Shown here: piece by piece, positions 54,567 to 63,396 of the stretch
Layout: every line of letters begins with the position of its first letter
How positions within the stretch are numbered: position 1 is the first letter of the stretch
Assembly: GCF_002797815.1 (NCBI RefSeq)
Contig: NZ_PGFJ01000001.1
Location: 868,001 to 932,000, forward strand
Direction: 5' to 3'
DNA: 64,000 nt
DNA from: Mucilaginibacter auburnensis
Lineage (GTDB): Bacteria > Bacteroidota > Bacteroidia > Sphingobacteriales > Sphingobacteriaceae
Made by a program: the position numbers and the translations under genes
The notes under the pieces: generated by a model
Database searches by the model: none
Seen by the model: only the letters and a program-made list of their open reading frames with translations
Told to the model about the DNA's origin: nothing

Positions 54567-56060
54567 GTGAACGAGAATACAGCAAATAGCGGTAACGATT
54601 TTTTTTATGATCTGCTGGATAATCCGGCTGGTCTTTCGCATTCCAATACATCTAACTTACAGCTATTGATCAATAAGTATCCGCAAAGCAGTTTGTTACG
54701 CTCAATGTTCGCTGTAACACGCGATGAGCAAAGCATAAATAGCGCGAGTGCTTACGTTGACCCTCAATTGCTGTATAAAATAGCCACTGATGTTAACTCC
54801 CTTCGTTCGGTTGCTGATGAGCAAGTAGTTTTTTCTGAGCAGCCTAACGCTACAGAGAGACTGCGCGATATTACAAGTACTGTTACCCCACCTCAACTGG
54901 CTATTGATGAGTCGAACTATTTTCATGTTCCGATAGATAGTGAGCTGACTTACTTTGAAGATGAGGAGACGGAAGAGGTTGGTGATAATGGTCTAACAGC
55001 CAAAGAGGACCAAGAAAGCGAAATAGCCGAACAAGAGATCACTCAGGATGAAGTTGCGCAGGATGAAGTGATTGATGGTGAAGTTGTGGAAGAAGAAACT
55101 GCTGAGTTAACAGAAGCTGAGCCGTTTACTGAAACTGAACAAAACGCATCAGAAACCGCCGAACCGGAAATCAGTGACGAGTCTGAGCCGATTTCGGCAA
55201 ATGAGTTCGATGAATATATGTCTCGTACTGATGATATCTCTAATTCTTTGAATGATATCGGCGAAAAACCTGTATATCCGCACCAGGAAATCGAGGACGA
55301 TGTTTTTGAAGAAATAGTTAGCATCGAGGATATTGGCCTTGAGCAGCTGGCTATTATGGATAAGGTTGCTGAAGAGCATGAAGGTGAAGAAGAAGATGAA
55401 AAATCTGAAGCGAAACACGACGCTAACATTGAAAGTAGTTACGAGGTTTTTGAACCTGTCTTACCTCAGGATGAAGAGCAGAAAGCCGCCAATATAGCGG
55501 CACATCCCGGCGGCAGAAAAACCGGCGACCGGATGGCGAGGTATAACGATGAAAAGATGCCATACAGCTTTATGTGGTGGTTAGACAAAACCCGTAAAGA
55601 ACATGCTGCAGTTTATCAGCCGTTTGTTGAGGGTCAAAAGCCTGTAGAGGCAGCTGCCACTATACAAAAGCCTCAGCCGCCTGCCGATCATCTGCAACAG
55701 CAGTACATGGAAAATATACTAACGGTAACTACTGTAGTAAACGAATTAAGCCTGGTGCCTCCAAAAGTTGATGCCCCGCCACCTGCCGATAGTAAGGTTG
55801 ATAAAATTATAGAACGCTTTATACAGGAGGAGCCCCAGATCAAGCATCCGGCAAGCGCTAAGCTGAATAATGAGAACAAGGCTAAGAAAAGTTCAGAAGA
55901 CATTGATGAACTGGTTACGGAAACTTTAGCTAAGATATATACTGAACAAATGCTGTATCATAAGGCTATTTTGACATACAAAAAATTGATGTTGAAATTC
56001 CCGGAAAAAAGCCTTTACTTTGCAGGCCAAATTGAGCAATTAGAAAAAAAAATTAATTAA
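54567..56060 (+). CDS. Acidic, partly disordered TPR-like protein
   Basis: A 497-residue protein with start GTG at 54567. An N-terminal helical part (LQLLINKYPQSSLLRSMFAV) is followed by a ~200-residue Glu/Asp-rich segment without regular pattern and a C-terminal TPR-like helix pair (VTETLAKIYTEQMLYHKAIL followed by KLMLKFPEKSLYFAGQI). No signal peptide. It is conserved between lptE and secG in Sphingobacteriaceae-type genomes as far as I can recall. The function is not known; the context hints at a link with envelope biogenesis. Confidence 0.75.
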   Translation: MNENTANSGNDFFYDLLDNPAGLSHSNTSNLQLLINKYPQSSLLRSMFAVTRDEQSINSASAYVDPQLLYKIATDVNSLRSVADEQVVFSEQPNATERLRDITSTVTPPQLAIDESNYFHVPIDSELTYFEDEETEEVGDNGLTAKEDQESEIAEQEITQDEVAQDEVIDGEVVEEETAELTEAEPFTETEQNASETAEPEISDESEPISANEFDEYMSRTDDISNSLNDIGEKPVYPHQEIEDDVFEEIVSIEDIGLEQLAIMDKVAEEHEGEEEDEKSEAKHDANIESSYEVFEPVLPQDEEQKAANIAAHPGGRKTGDRMARYNDEKMPYSFMWWLDKTRKEHAAVYQPFVEGQKPVEAAATIQKPQPPADHLQQQYMENILTVTTVVNELSLVPPKVDAPPPADSKVDKIIERFIQEEPQIKHPASAKLNNENKAKKSSEDIDELVTETLAKIYTEQMLYHKAILTYKKLMLKFPEKSLYFAGQIEQLEKKIN

Positions 56061-56068
56061 ACTAAGAT

Positions 56069-56443
56069 ATGTTAATAGTATTGGTGATCCTGGTGGTGTT
56101 AGTATGCGCTTTGCTGGGTCTTATTGTGTTGATACAAAACCCTAAAGGTGGTGGTTTGTCATCTAACTTTTCAGCCTCATCGCAATTGATGGGTGTACAA
56201 AAAACCGGCGACTTTTTAGAAAAAGGGACATGGGTATTAGCCATTACGTTAATGGTACTTGCTTTAGGTATAAACGTGGTAGTAAAAGACGGTACAGCTG
56301 CTCCAACAAGCAAATACCAAGAGCAGATCAACAAGTCGCTTAATGCAGCGCCTGCTACTGCTACGCCTTCTGCAGCGCCTGCATTCCCGGGTGCAACAAC
56401 TCCTGCTGCTGCACCTGCTGCAACAGACTCTTTAAAAAAATAA
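56069..56443 (+). CDS. secG: Preprotein translocase subunit SecG
   Basis: A 124-residue protein with two membrane helices (LIVLVILVVLVCALLGLIVLI; WVLAITLMVLALGINVVV) joined by IQNPKGGGLSSNF, the typical SecG loop. SecG assists SecYE in protein export. An Ala/Pro/Thr-rich tail follows, as in other Bacteroidota. The start is 9 bases after the preceding gene. A hairpin terminator follows. Confidence 0.93.
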   Translation: MLIVLVILVVLVCALLGLIVLIQNPKGGGLSSNFSASSQLMGVQKTGDFLEKGTWVLAITLMVLALGINVVVKDGTAAPTSKYQEQINKSLNAAPATATPSAAPAFPGATTPAAAPAATDSLKK

Positions 56444-56466
56444 GGGTTTTTAAATCTCCTCTTGAT

Positions 56467-56499
56467 AAAAGGCTTTGGTTTTTCCCAAGGCCTTTTTTT
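56467..56499 (+). terminator. Rho-independent terminator after secG
   Basis: AAAGGCTTTGG pairs with CCAAGGCCTTT (one wobble) and is followed by a T-run. Confidence 0.85.
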
Positions 56500-56685
56500 G
56501 TTTCGCTAACTGTCATGATGGCATTCTATGTTAAAACATGGTTAAGCGTGTTATAACCCGCTTACGCAAACCTGACAATAAAACAGCTAAAGTGCCAATT
56601 TTTAACTTTTTGTGCAGTTGGCATAATTGATGTGTAAAAGCAAGCACTAAGTAAAACTTTATATAAACTAAAAAATAGTATAGTT

Positions 56686-56979
56686 ATGTCAATAAACATC
56701 AAACCTCTCGGAGACAGGATTGTAGTGGAAGCTGCTCCGGCCGAAACCAAAACAGCATCAGGTCTTTATATCCCTGAAACTGCACAGGAGAAACCACAGC
56801 ACGGCACTATCGTTGCTGCAGGCCCAGGCAAATACGCAGAACAAACAGGTAACTTAATACCATTGTCAGTTAAAGAAGGCGACAAAGTGCTTTATGGTAA
56901 ATTTGCAGGTCAGGAAATTACCATTGATGGTAAAAGCTACCTGATCATGAGAGAATCTGATATTTACGCTACTGTATAA
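56686..56979 (+). CDS. groES: Co-chaperonin GroES
   Basis: A 97-residue protein starting INIKPLGDRIVVE with the mobile-loop region TKTASGLYIPETAQEKPQHG and ending LIMRESDIYATV. It caps the GroEL ring during protein folding. It is 124 bases upstream of groEL. No CIRCE element was seen in front; an imperfect TGCCAA/TTGGCA dyad lies near 56592-56623. Confidence 0.97.
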   Translation: MSINIKPLGDRIVVEAAPAETKTASGLYIPETAQEKPQHGTIVAAGPGKYAEQTGNLIPLSVKEGDKVLYGKFAGQEITIDGKSYLIMRESDIYATV

Positions 56980-56982
56980 TTA

Positions 56983-57064
56983 TTGGAAAATTGTTGAAAG
57001 GTTATAAGTTTGAAAAGTTAACTTAAATTGAGCATTACAACTTTCAAACCTTGCAACATTCCAA
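56983..57064. repeat. Imperfect inverted repeat between groES and groEL
   Basis: TTGGAAAATTGTTGAAAGGTT at 56983-57003 matches the reverse complement of AACCTTGCAACATTCCAA at 57047-57064 (18 positions with a few mismatches), extended inward by AACTTTTCAAA-type sequence around the loop. In mRNA it can form a long hairpin in the groES-groEL spacer. Confidence 0.7.
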
Positions 57065-57103
57065 CAAAAAGAAAACATTCAAACATTCAAACAATAAAAT
57101 AAC

Positions 57104-58735
57104 ATGTCAAAGCAAGTTAAATATAACGTTGAAGCAAGAGATGCGCTGAAAAGAGGTGTAGACATTCTGGCTAATGCAGTAAAAGTTACTTTGGGTCCTA
57201 AAGGCCGTAACGTAATTATCGATAAAAAATTTGGTTCACCAGCGGTTACTAAAGACGGTGTAACAGTAGCTAAAGAAATTGAGCTAAAAGATGCTATCGA
57301 GAACATGGGTGCTCAAATGGTTAAAGAAGTAGCTTCAAAAACTGCTGATATTGCTGGTGACGGTACCACTACTGCAACCGTTTTAGCACAAGCTATTGTA
57401 ACTGCAGGTATTAAAAACGTTGCTGCCGGTGCAAATCCAATGGATTTGAAACGCGGTATTGACAAAGCTGTTAAAGCTGTGGTTGCCGATTTGAAAAACC
57501 AAAAACAAGACGTTGGCAGCGATTTTAGCAAGATCAAACAAGTAGCTGCTATTTCAGCTAATAACGATGAAGTTATTGGTGAAATGATAGCTAACGCTAT
57601 GGAGAAAGTTGGTACAGCAGGTGTTATCACTGTTGAAGAAGCAAAAGGTACAGAAACCGAAGTTAAAACGGTAGAAGGTATGCAGTTTGACCGTGGTTAT
57701 TTATCGGCCTACTTCGTTACCAATACTGATAAAATGGAAGTTGAGTTAGAGAACCCATACATCCTTATCTGCGACAAGAAGATATCTTCAATGAAAGAAA
57801 TTCTTCCTATCCTTGAAAAACAAGTACAAACAGGCAAACCACTTTTAATTATTGCTGAAGATCTGGAAGGCGAAGCTTTATCAACTTTAGTAGTTAATAA
57901 AATTCGTGGTTCACTGAAAGTTGCTGCGGTTAAAGCACCTGGCTTTGGCGATCGCCGTAAAGCTATCTTAGAAGATATCGCTATCCTAACCGGTGGTCAA
58001 GTTATCTCTGAAGAAAAAGGCTTGAAATTAGAAACAACTGAGTTAAGCGACTTAGGTCAGGCCGAAAAAATCACTATTGATAAAGATTACTCAACCATTA
58101 TTAATGGTAAAGGTAACCCTGATGCAATCAAAGGCCGTGTAAACGAGATCTCTGTATCAATGGAAGCTACTACTTCTGATTATGATAAAGAAAAACTGCA
58201 GGAGCGTTTAGCTAAGTTATCAGGTGGTGTTGCTGTATTATATGTTGGTGCAGCTACCGAAGTTGAAATGAAAGAGAAAAAAGACCGTGTTGACGATGCT
58301 TTACACGCAACTCGCGCTGCTGTTGAAGAAGGTATAGTAGCAGGTGGTGGTGTAGCTTTCATCCGTGCGGTTGCTGCTTTGGCTAACCTTAAAGGTGACA
58401 ACGAAGATGAAAACACTGGTATCCAGATCATCCGTCGTGCTATTGAAGAGCCATTGCGTCAGATCTGCGAGAATGCGGGTATTGAAGGTTCAATCATTGT
58501 TCAGAAAGTTAAAGAAGGTTCTGCTGATTTTGGTTACAACGCTCGTACCGACAAGTTTGAAAACTTAATTGGTGCCGGTGTAATTGACCCAACTAAAGTA
58601 AGCCGTGTAGCTTTAGAGAACGCAGCTTCGATTGCTTCAATGTTGTTAACAACTGAATGCGTTTTAGCTGACGATCCGGAAGATGCACCTGCTGGTCCTC
58701 CAATGGGTGGCGGTGGCATGGGCGGCATGATGTAA
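57104..58735 (+). CDS. groEL: Chaperonin GroEL
   Basis: A 543-residue chaperonin of normal length. Typical motifs are ATP-binding [12 protein letters not shown] and [11 protein letters not shown] near the N-terminus, the apical domain, and the Gly/Met-rich C-terminal tail [10 protein letters not shown]. Folds proteins with GroES. It ends in a strong terminator. Confidence 0.98.
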   Translation: MSKQVKYNVEARDALKRGVDILANAVKVTLGPKGRNVIIDKKFGSPAVTKDGVTVAKEIELKDAIENMGAQMVKEVASKTADIAGDGTTTATVLAQAIVTAGIKNVAAGANPMDLKRGIDKAVKAVVADLKNQKQDVGSDFSKIKQVAAISANNDEVIGEMIANAMEKVGTAGVITVEEAKGTETEVKTVEGMQFDRGYLSAYFVTNTDKMEVELENPYILICDKKISSMKEILPILEKQVQTGKPLLIIAEDLEGEALSTLVVNKIRGSLKVAAVKAPGFGDRRKAILEDIAILTGGQVISEEKGLKLETTELSDLGQAEKITIDKDYSTIINGKGNPDAIKGRVNEISVSMEATTSDYDKEKLQERLAKLSGGVAVLYVGAATEVEMKEKKDRVDDALHATRAAVEEGIVAGGGVAFIRAVAALANLKGDNEDENTGIQIIRRAIEEPLRQICENAGIEGSIIVQKVKEGSADFGYNARTDKFENLIGAGVIDPTKVSRVALENAASIASMLLTTECVLADDPEDAPAGPPMGGGGMGGMM

Positions 58736-58767
58736 TTCCTCCCAACCCTTGAAAAAGGGTTCATATA

Positions 58768-58812
58768 ACACAGCAAACCCTTGTATGTTTTTACATACAA
58801 GGGTTTTGTGTT
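58768..58812 (+). terminator. Strong terminator after groEL
   Basis: ACACAGCAAACCCTTGTATGT pairs with ACATACAAGGGTTTTGTGT across a T-loop, followed by TTTTG. Confidence 0.9.
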
Positions 58813-58964
58813 TTGTATGGTAAGGTAAAGTCATGCAAAGGTAAACGCATGGTCATTTGTTAATCAAATGATTAATTTTTGACAAAAATCGCCATAAACG
58901 CATGTATTTTTGTATCAACAATTCAAAGCCACAAAAAAGGCACAGCAATTGAATATATCTAAAC

Positions 58965-59066
58965 ATGAAACGATTAGCAGCAACAACAAAGCAAGTACAC
59001 GCAACGCTGGTTGACCTGGTACTATTTAAAGTGCCCGAGTTGTTTGTAACTATTTACGGTAGATAA
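58965..59066 (+). CDS. Small ORF of 33 residues, possible
   Basis: ATG at 58965 to TAA at 59066 reads MKRLAATTKQVHATLVDLVL followed by FKVPELFVTIYGR. It has an amphipathic or partly hydrophobic middle and a basic start. It lies alone between the groEL terminator and the mscS gene. No ribosome-binding site is visible and it may be a chance frame. Confidence 0.25.
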   Translation: MKRLAATTKQVHATLVDLVLFKVPELFVTIYGR

Positions 59067-59094
59067 AGTTTTGTAACTTTGGGCTTCATAACGT

Positions 59095-59895
59095 ATGAAG
59101 TTACAAGATTTTGATCTGCACGGTTTTTACCGGGAAGCGTACCGATGGCTGTTTATTCACGGCACCAAGTTCGTACTATCTCTCATCCTTTTATTTATTG
59201 GGCTTAGGCTGATAAAATTTATAGGCAACCGTTTGCGCGGCCGAATGAGTAGACAAATGGTGCATTCGTCTCTACAGCCATTTTTTCTGAGTGTATCATT
59301 AACGGCGTTATATATCCTTCTTATAGTCTCGGTTCTCGCTATTAATCAGATCGATATTATTAACGTGAGTACCATATTAGGGGGTGCTACTGTTGCCGTA
59401 GGTTTAGCGTTATCAGGTACTTTTCAAAATTTTGCCGGTGGTGTGCTTATCTTACTGTTAAAGCCATTTGAACTGGATGATAGCATTATAGCGCAAGGGC
59501 AGGATGGAAAAGTAACCTCCATACAAATATTCTATACTGTATTACTCACGGCAGATAACAAAACGGTAATTATTCCTAATGGTAAGCTTTTTAACGAGGT
59601 TATTGTTAACGTTACCCGCGAGGGCAAACGCAGACTTGACTTTGAAGTAAAGGTAGGCTACGTGGTAGATATTGATCAGGTTAAAACGATAATAATCAAT
59701 ACGGTTAATAATGCTAAATCCGTTTTAAGCAATCCGGCTATAAGAGTAGGTATTATTTCGTTAGAGGTTGACTCCATCAGGTTTTTAGTAAATGTATGGG
59801 TCAAACCTGCTGATTTTTTGACAACCAAAATGGAACTTCAGGAAAACATTATTAAAAATCTGAAAGCAGCCGGAGTGAAGTTGCTGGGTACTTAA
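59095..59895 (+). CDS. MscS-family mechanosensitive ion channel
   Basis: A 266-residue small mechanosensitive channel. Two or three membrane helices come first, the pore helix GGATVAVGLALSGTFQNFAGGV follows with the Gly/Ala-packing pattern and then the cytoplasmic beta domain (GKVTSIQIFYTVLLTADNKTVIIPNG). It releases solutes in osmotic downshock. TAACTTTG at 59074-59081 fits a TANNTTTG promoter element, giving a very short leader. Confidence 0.93.
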   Translation: MKLQDFDLHGFYREAYRWLFIHGTKFVLSLILLFIGLRLIKFIGNRLRGRMSRQMVHSSLQPFFLSVSLTALYILLIVSVLAINQIDIINVSTILGGATVAVGLALSGTFQNFAGGVLILLLKPFELDDSIIAQGQDGKVTSIQIFYTVLLTADNKTVIIPNGKLFNEVIVNVTREGKRRLDFEVKVGYVVDIDQVKTIIINTVNNAKSVLSNPAIRVGIISLEVDSIRFLVNVWVKPADFLTTKMELQENIIKNLKAAGVKLLGT

Positions 59896-59899
59896 AACA

Positions 59900-61246
59900 T
59901 TATATCTTCTGCTTAGCTTTTATTTCCAGGTAAGCGTTAATGGTATTTACGTTAAGGTTTTGCGGTGCGCTTAAAATGGTTTGTATGCCGTGCTTGGTCA
60001 GCTCTTTTACGATCAACTTTTTGTCGAATGCCATTTTCTCAGCTATGGTTTTAATGTATATTTCTTCCACATCCTTCGCAGGTTCTTCGCTTAAGCGTTT
60101 CAATTCTGTATTCTCAAAAAATACAACTAACAGTAAATGAAACTTGGCTATGCGCTTTAAATAAGGTAATTGCCGGTTAAGGCCCGACATGCTTTCAAAG
60201 TTAGTAAAAAATATTACCAGACTGCGTTGTCTTAACGTGCCGCGTATAGTTGTATAAAGCAGCCCCATATCAGTTTCCAGGTAACGGGTTTTTTCCTTAT
60301 ACAAGGCCTCCATAATTTTATTAAGCTGAGTAGGGCGCTTGTCGGCAGGTACAACGGTGCCTTTCTTTTCGGCTATGGTAATAAGGCCTGCTTTGTCTTC
60401 CTTCAGCATGGCCACATTTAACAGTATTAAGCTGGCATTGATAGCGTAATCCAGCAGGCTTAATCCTTCAAAAGGCATTTTCATTACGCGAGATTTATCT
60501 ATTACGCAATACACATGCTGTGAGCGCTCATCAGTATATGAGTTGGTCATGAGGCTGCCTTGCCGGGCAGTGGCCTTCCAGTTAATGGCGCGGTAGTCAT
60601 CACCCGGAACATAGTTTTTAACCTGCTCAAATTCCATGCTGTGCCCTATACGCCGTATTTTTTTAATGCCGAACTCAGTAATCCGGTTGGATATAGCCAT
60701 CAATTCGTACTTGCGCATTTGTAGAAATGACGGATATACCGGCAGGTTTTGCGCTTGTTGTACAGTATAGCGTCTGTTAATTAGTCCCAATGATGAACCC
60801 ACATAAACTATAACATTGCCGAAGCTGTACTCACCGCGCTTAAGCGGTTTTAATGTATAGTTGAGCAGCTTATTCTGACCAGGCTGCAAAGTGGTTTTGA
60901 ACCACACATCGCGTTTTTGAAATTGAAAGGGTATCTCATCAATAACGCCCATCTTTACGGTGAACGCGTACCTGTTTTCAACGTAAATGCCTAATTGGTT
61001 ATCATCATTATTGCTTAAACGCTCGGGTGCATGCCTGCGCGCGAAAATTCCGTTTGATTTTAGATAGAGCATTGCGATTTCCGTTGCTACCACAACGAGA
61101 AAGGCCCCGAAGAATACATGAGGAACTACACCTAACCACGGGAAAAAGAACGACAGCATGAACAGCACCACAGCAATAACTATGGAGGTAAAAAATCTGC
61201 GGGTTAAAAACAGATCAGAATAAAACCTGCTGAATAGCTTCTTCAC
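59900..61246 (-). CDS. DUF58 domain protein
   Basis: A 448-residue protein with two N-terminal membrane helices and a central DUF58 domain containing the motif DDYRAINWKATARQG, near a vWA-like region (YCVIDKSRVM). DUF58 proteins occur with MoxR-type ATPases, DUF4129 and transglutaminase-like genes and may assist protein maturation. It is the last gene of the operon and its ATG lies 4 bases beyond the MoxR stop. Confidence 0.9.
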   Translation of the reverse strand: MKKLFSRFYSDLFLTRRFFTSIVIAVVLFMLSFFFPWLGVVPHVFFGAFLVVVATEIAMLYLKSNGIFARRHAPERLSNNDDNQLGIYVENRYAFTVKMGVIDEIPFQFQKRDVWFKTTLQPGQNKLLNYTLKPLKRGEYSFGNVIVYVGSSLGLINRRYTVQQAQNLPVYPSFLQMRKYELMAISNRITEFGIKKIRRIGHSMEFEQVKNYVPGDDYRAINWKATARQGSLMTNSYTDERSQHVYCVIDKSRVMKMPFEGLSLLDYAINASLILLNVAMLKEDKAGLITIAEKKGTVVPADKRPTQLNKIMEALYKEKTRYLETDMGLLYTTIRGTLRQRSLVIFFTNFESMSGLNRQLPYLKRIAKFHLLLVVFFENTELKRLSEEPAKDVEEIYIKTIAEKMAFDKKLIVKELTKHGIQTILSAPQNLNVNTINAYLEIKAKQKI

Positions 61247-61249
61247 TAT

Positions 61250-62227
61250 TTATCTGGGTACCTCAATTTTTTTGATCAATTGTTGTATTACATCATCAGG
61301 CGTAAGGCCTTCCATTTCTTTTTCGGGTGTTAGCATTATTCGGTGTCTTAATACAGGTAAAGCCGTAGCAATAATATCGTCCGGCGTAATAAAATCGCGT
61401 CCTTTTATAGCCGCAAGTGCTTTAGCAGAATTAACAATAGCTAACGATGCCCTTGGCGATCCGCCCAGGTACAGCGACTTATTGTTGCGTGTTTCGTGAA
61501 TTATTTTGGCAACAAACTCCAGCAGTTTAGGCTCAACATGCAGATTTTTTACTTGTTGGCGCAGGGCAATAATGTCCGTTATGGATAGCACCGGCTTAAT
61601 TTGATCCAGCTGCTCTGCAGGTGATTGCTGGTGTTGTTGCGTAAGTATGGTTATCTCATCTTCCAGTGATGGGTATTTAACTTCTATTTTAAACAGAAAC
61701 CTGTCCAGCTGAGCCTCCGGCAATCTGTAAGTTCCTTCCTGTTCAATAGGGTTTTGTGTGGCTAACACAATAAAGGGCTCCTGCATTTTGTAGGTTTGCC
61801 CGTCAATGGTTATCTGCCGTTCTTCCATTACCTCAAATAAAGCGGCCTGCGTTTTGGCAGGTGAGCGGTTTATCTCATCAATTAAGATGATGTTGCCGAA
61901 GATAGGGCCACGCTTAAATTCAAACGCGCTGGTTTTAGGGCTAAAAATGGATGTACCTAAAACATCCGATGGCATCAGGTCGGGTGTAAATTGTATGCGC
62001 GAGTATGCTGCATCAATAGCTTTAGCTACCAGTTTAGCGGTGAGGGTTTTGGCCACGCCAGGTACACCTTCAATAAGCAGGTGGCCGTTAGCTAAAATGC
62101 CCGCTATTATGAGCTCAATGGTGTCCTGCTGACCTACTATTACCTGGCCAATAGCAGCTTTCATTTGTTCAACAGCGTTACTTAGTTTGGATAAATCAGT
62201 TCTTTGTTCAAATATTTCTTCTTCCAT
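61250..62227 (-). CDS. MoxR-family AAA+ ATPase
   Basis: A 325-residue ATPase of the MoxR group. Walker A GVPGVAKT (residues 54-61), Walker B IILIDEINRSPAKTQ and sensor residues in ATQNPIEQEGTYRLPEAQ are all present. MoxR ATPases act as chaperone-like factors that insert cofactors or remodel partner proteins together with DUF58/vWA proteins. Spacing to the neighbours is 2-3 bases, a compact operon. Confidence 0.95.
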   Translation of the reverse strand: MEEEIFEQRTDLSKLSNAVEQMKAAIGQVIVGQQDTIELIIAGILANGHLLIEGVPGVAKTLTAKLVAKAIDAAYSRIQFTPDLMPSDVLGTSIFSPKTSAFEFKRGPIFGNIILIDEINRSPAKTQAALFEVMEERQITIDGQTYKMQEPFIVLATQNPIEQEGTYRLPEAQLDRFLFKIEVKYPSLEDEITILTQQHQQSPAEQLDQIKPVLSITDIIALRQQVKNLHVEPKLLEFVAKIIHETRNNKSLYLGGSPRASLAIVNSAKALAAIKGRDFITPDDIIATALPVLRHRIMLTPEKEMEGLTPDDVIQQLIKKIEVPR

Positions 62228-62229
62228 TG

Positions 62230-63396
62230 TTATATGGCTTTGTAAAATTTTTCAATAAGGTGGTTAAGTTCAATAAGTTCTCTGTCGGTAACCCGTTGAT
62301 GAGCGGCAATATAGCTGATGTAATCAATTAATTGTTTTGCCAAAGCCCCGTCAACACCGGTTTTGCCGCTTATGGTGTCGATTAGTTCACTGTCAATTTT
62401 GTTAGTTCTTATCTGGTAGTTTTCTCGTAAGTGGCTTAAAAGGTAGAGTATTTTTTTATGGGCAATGTTAGCGTTGTCGCGCTTTTCGTAATATACCTGC
62501 CCAACAACGTTAACAAAATCAACCGTTGTGTTTTTTAAAGGTTCAATAATGGGTATAACGCGTTGCCTGCGTTTAATTTCAAATAAAACAAATATCACTA
62601 ACCCAAATAAACTTAAATAGTAGGCCCACTGTAAGCTGGGGTTGCTAAAGAATACCCTAAGTGGAGACCGGTCCACTTCTACCTCATGATTTTGGAATAC
62701 ATCCCAAAATATGTTTTTCTGCTGTGGAAGATACGATAAGGCAATACTTGCATATGCCGCGCCATCGGTGGTAAGCAAACTGTAATTAGTAAAAAGTTGT
62801 GGATTGGCGCAAACAAACAGGTTGCCCTTACCGAATTTATAACGCAGATAGGTAGCGTTCCCTGCTTTGTTAGTACTTAAAACGGTGGCTCTTGTTGTGT
62901 CAAAGTCAGCAAAGTACTGCGCGCTTATGTCTTTTGAAAATTTATAGGGGGTACGCCGTTTTAAGTCTTTGTTGGTAAAATTTAGCGTGGTGTTTTTCTC
63001 TTGAATTTCGAAACCGGTATTAAATTTCAAGGTGTCTGCAATTACGCCGTTCCAATCAAAACCCGTTATAAAAACGTTACTTCCGGCGTGAATGTAACGG
63101 GTCATCTCCTCAAAATCATCTTTAGTGATCTTGATAGATTTGGCTATGATAATATAATTGCCTGGCTTTTTTTGTGCTTTGAAAAATGAATAAGCTGATT
63201 TGTCGCTGTTGTTAATTACAGAGGCTGGAAAAATGTCTCCTAACCTTTGGCGTAAAATAAAAGTGCCGAAAGGTATTTTATCAGTGCTTGAAAGTGTTGG
63301 TTGCCAATTTATGGGTTTCGGCCTATTGTATTGAATAATCAGGTAAACAACTAACAATGCACTTGCTATGCCCAGATAGATCTTAAAGTCTTTCAT
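62230..63396 (-). CDS. DUF4350 domain membrane protein
   Basis: A 388-residue protein with an N-terminal helix (YLGIASALLVVYLIIQY), a Rossmann-like extracytoplasmic domain (SNVFITGFDWNGVI; GNLFVCANPQLFTNYSLLT) and a second helix near residue 263 (YYLSLFGLVIFVLFEI). It matches DUF4350, a common companion of MoxR/DUF58/DUF4129 genes. Its start overlaps the preceding DUF4129 gene by 14 bases. Its function is unknown. Confidence 0.85.
   Translation of the reverse strand: MKDFKIYLGIASALLVVYLIIQYNRPKPINWQPTLSSTDKIPFGTFILRQRLGDIFPASVINNSDKSAYSFFKAQKKPGNYIIIAKSIKITKDDFEEMTRYIHAGSNVFITGFDWNGVIADTLKFNTGFEIQEKNTTLNFTNKDLKRRTPYKFSKDISAQYFADFDTTRATVLSTNKAGNATYLRYKFGKGNLFVCANPQLFTNYSLLTTDGAAYASIALSYLPQQKNIFWDVFQNHEVEVDRSPLRVFFSNPSLQWAYYLSLFGLVIFVLFEIKRRQRVIPIIEPLKNTTVDFVNVVGQVYYEKRDNANIAHKKILYLLSHLRENYQIRTNKIDSELIDTISGKTGVDGALAKQLIDYISYIAAHQRVTDRELIELNHLIEKFYKAI

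Noticed and set aside
56580..56630. CIRCE-like heat-shock operator before groES
   Set aside because: Only a 6-base TGCCAA/TTGGCA dyad is present; the TTAGCACTC element of CIRCE is absent.
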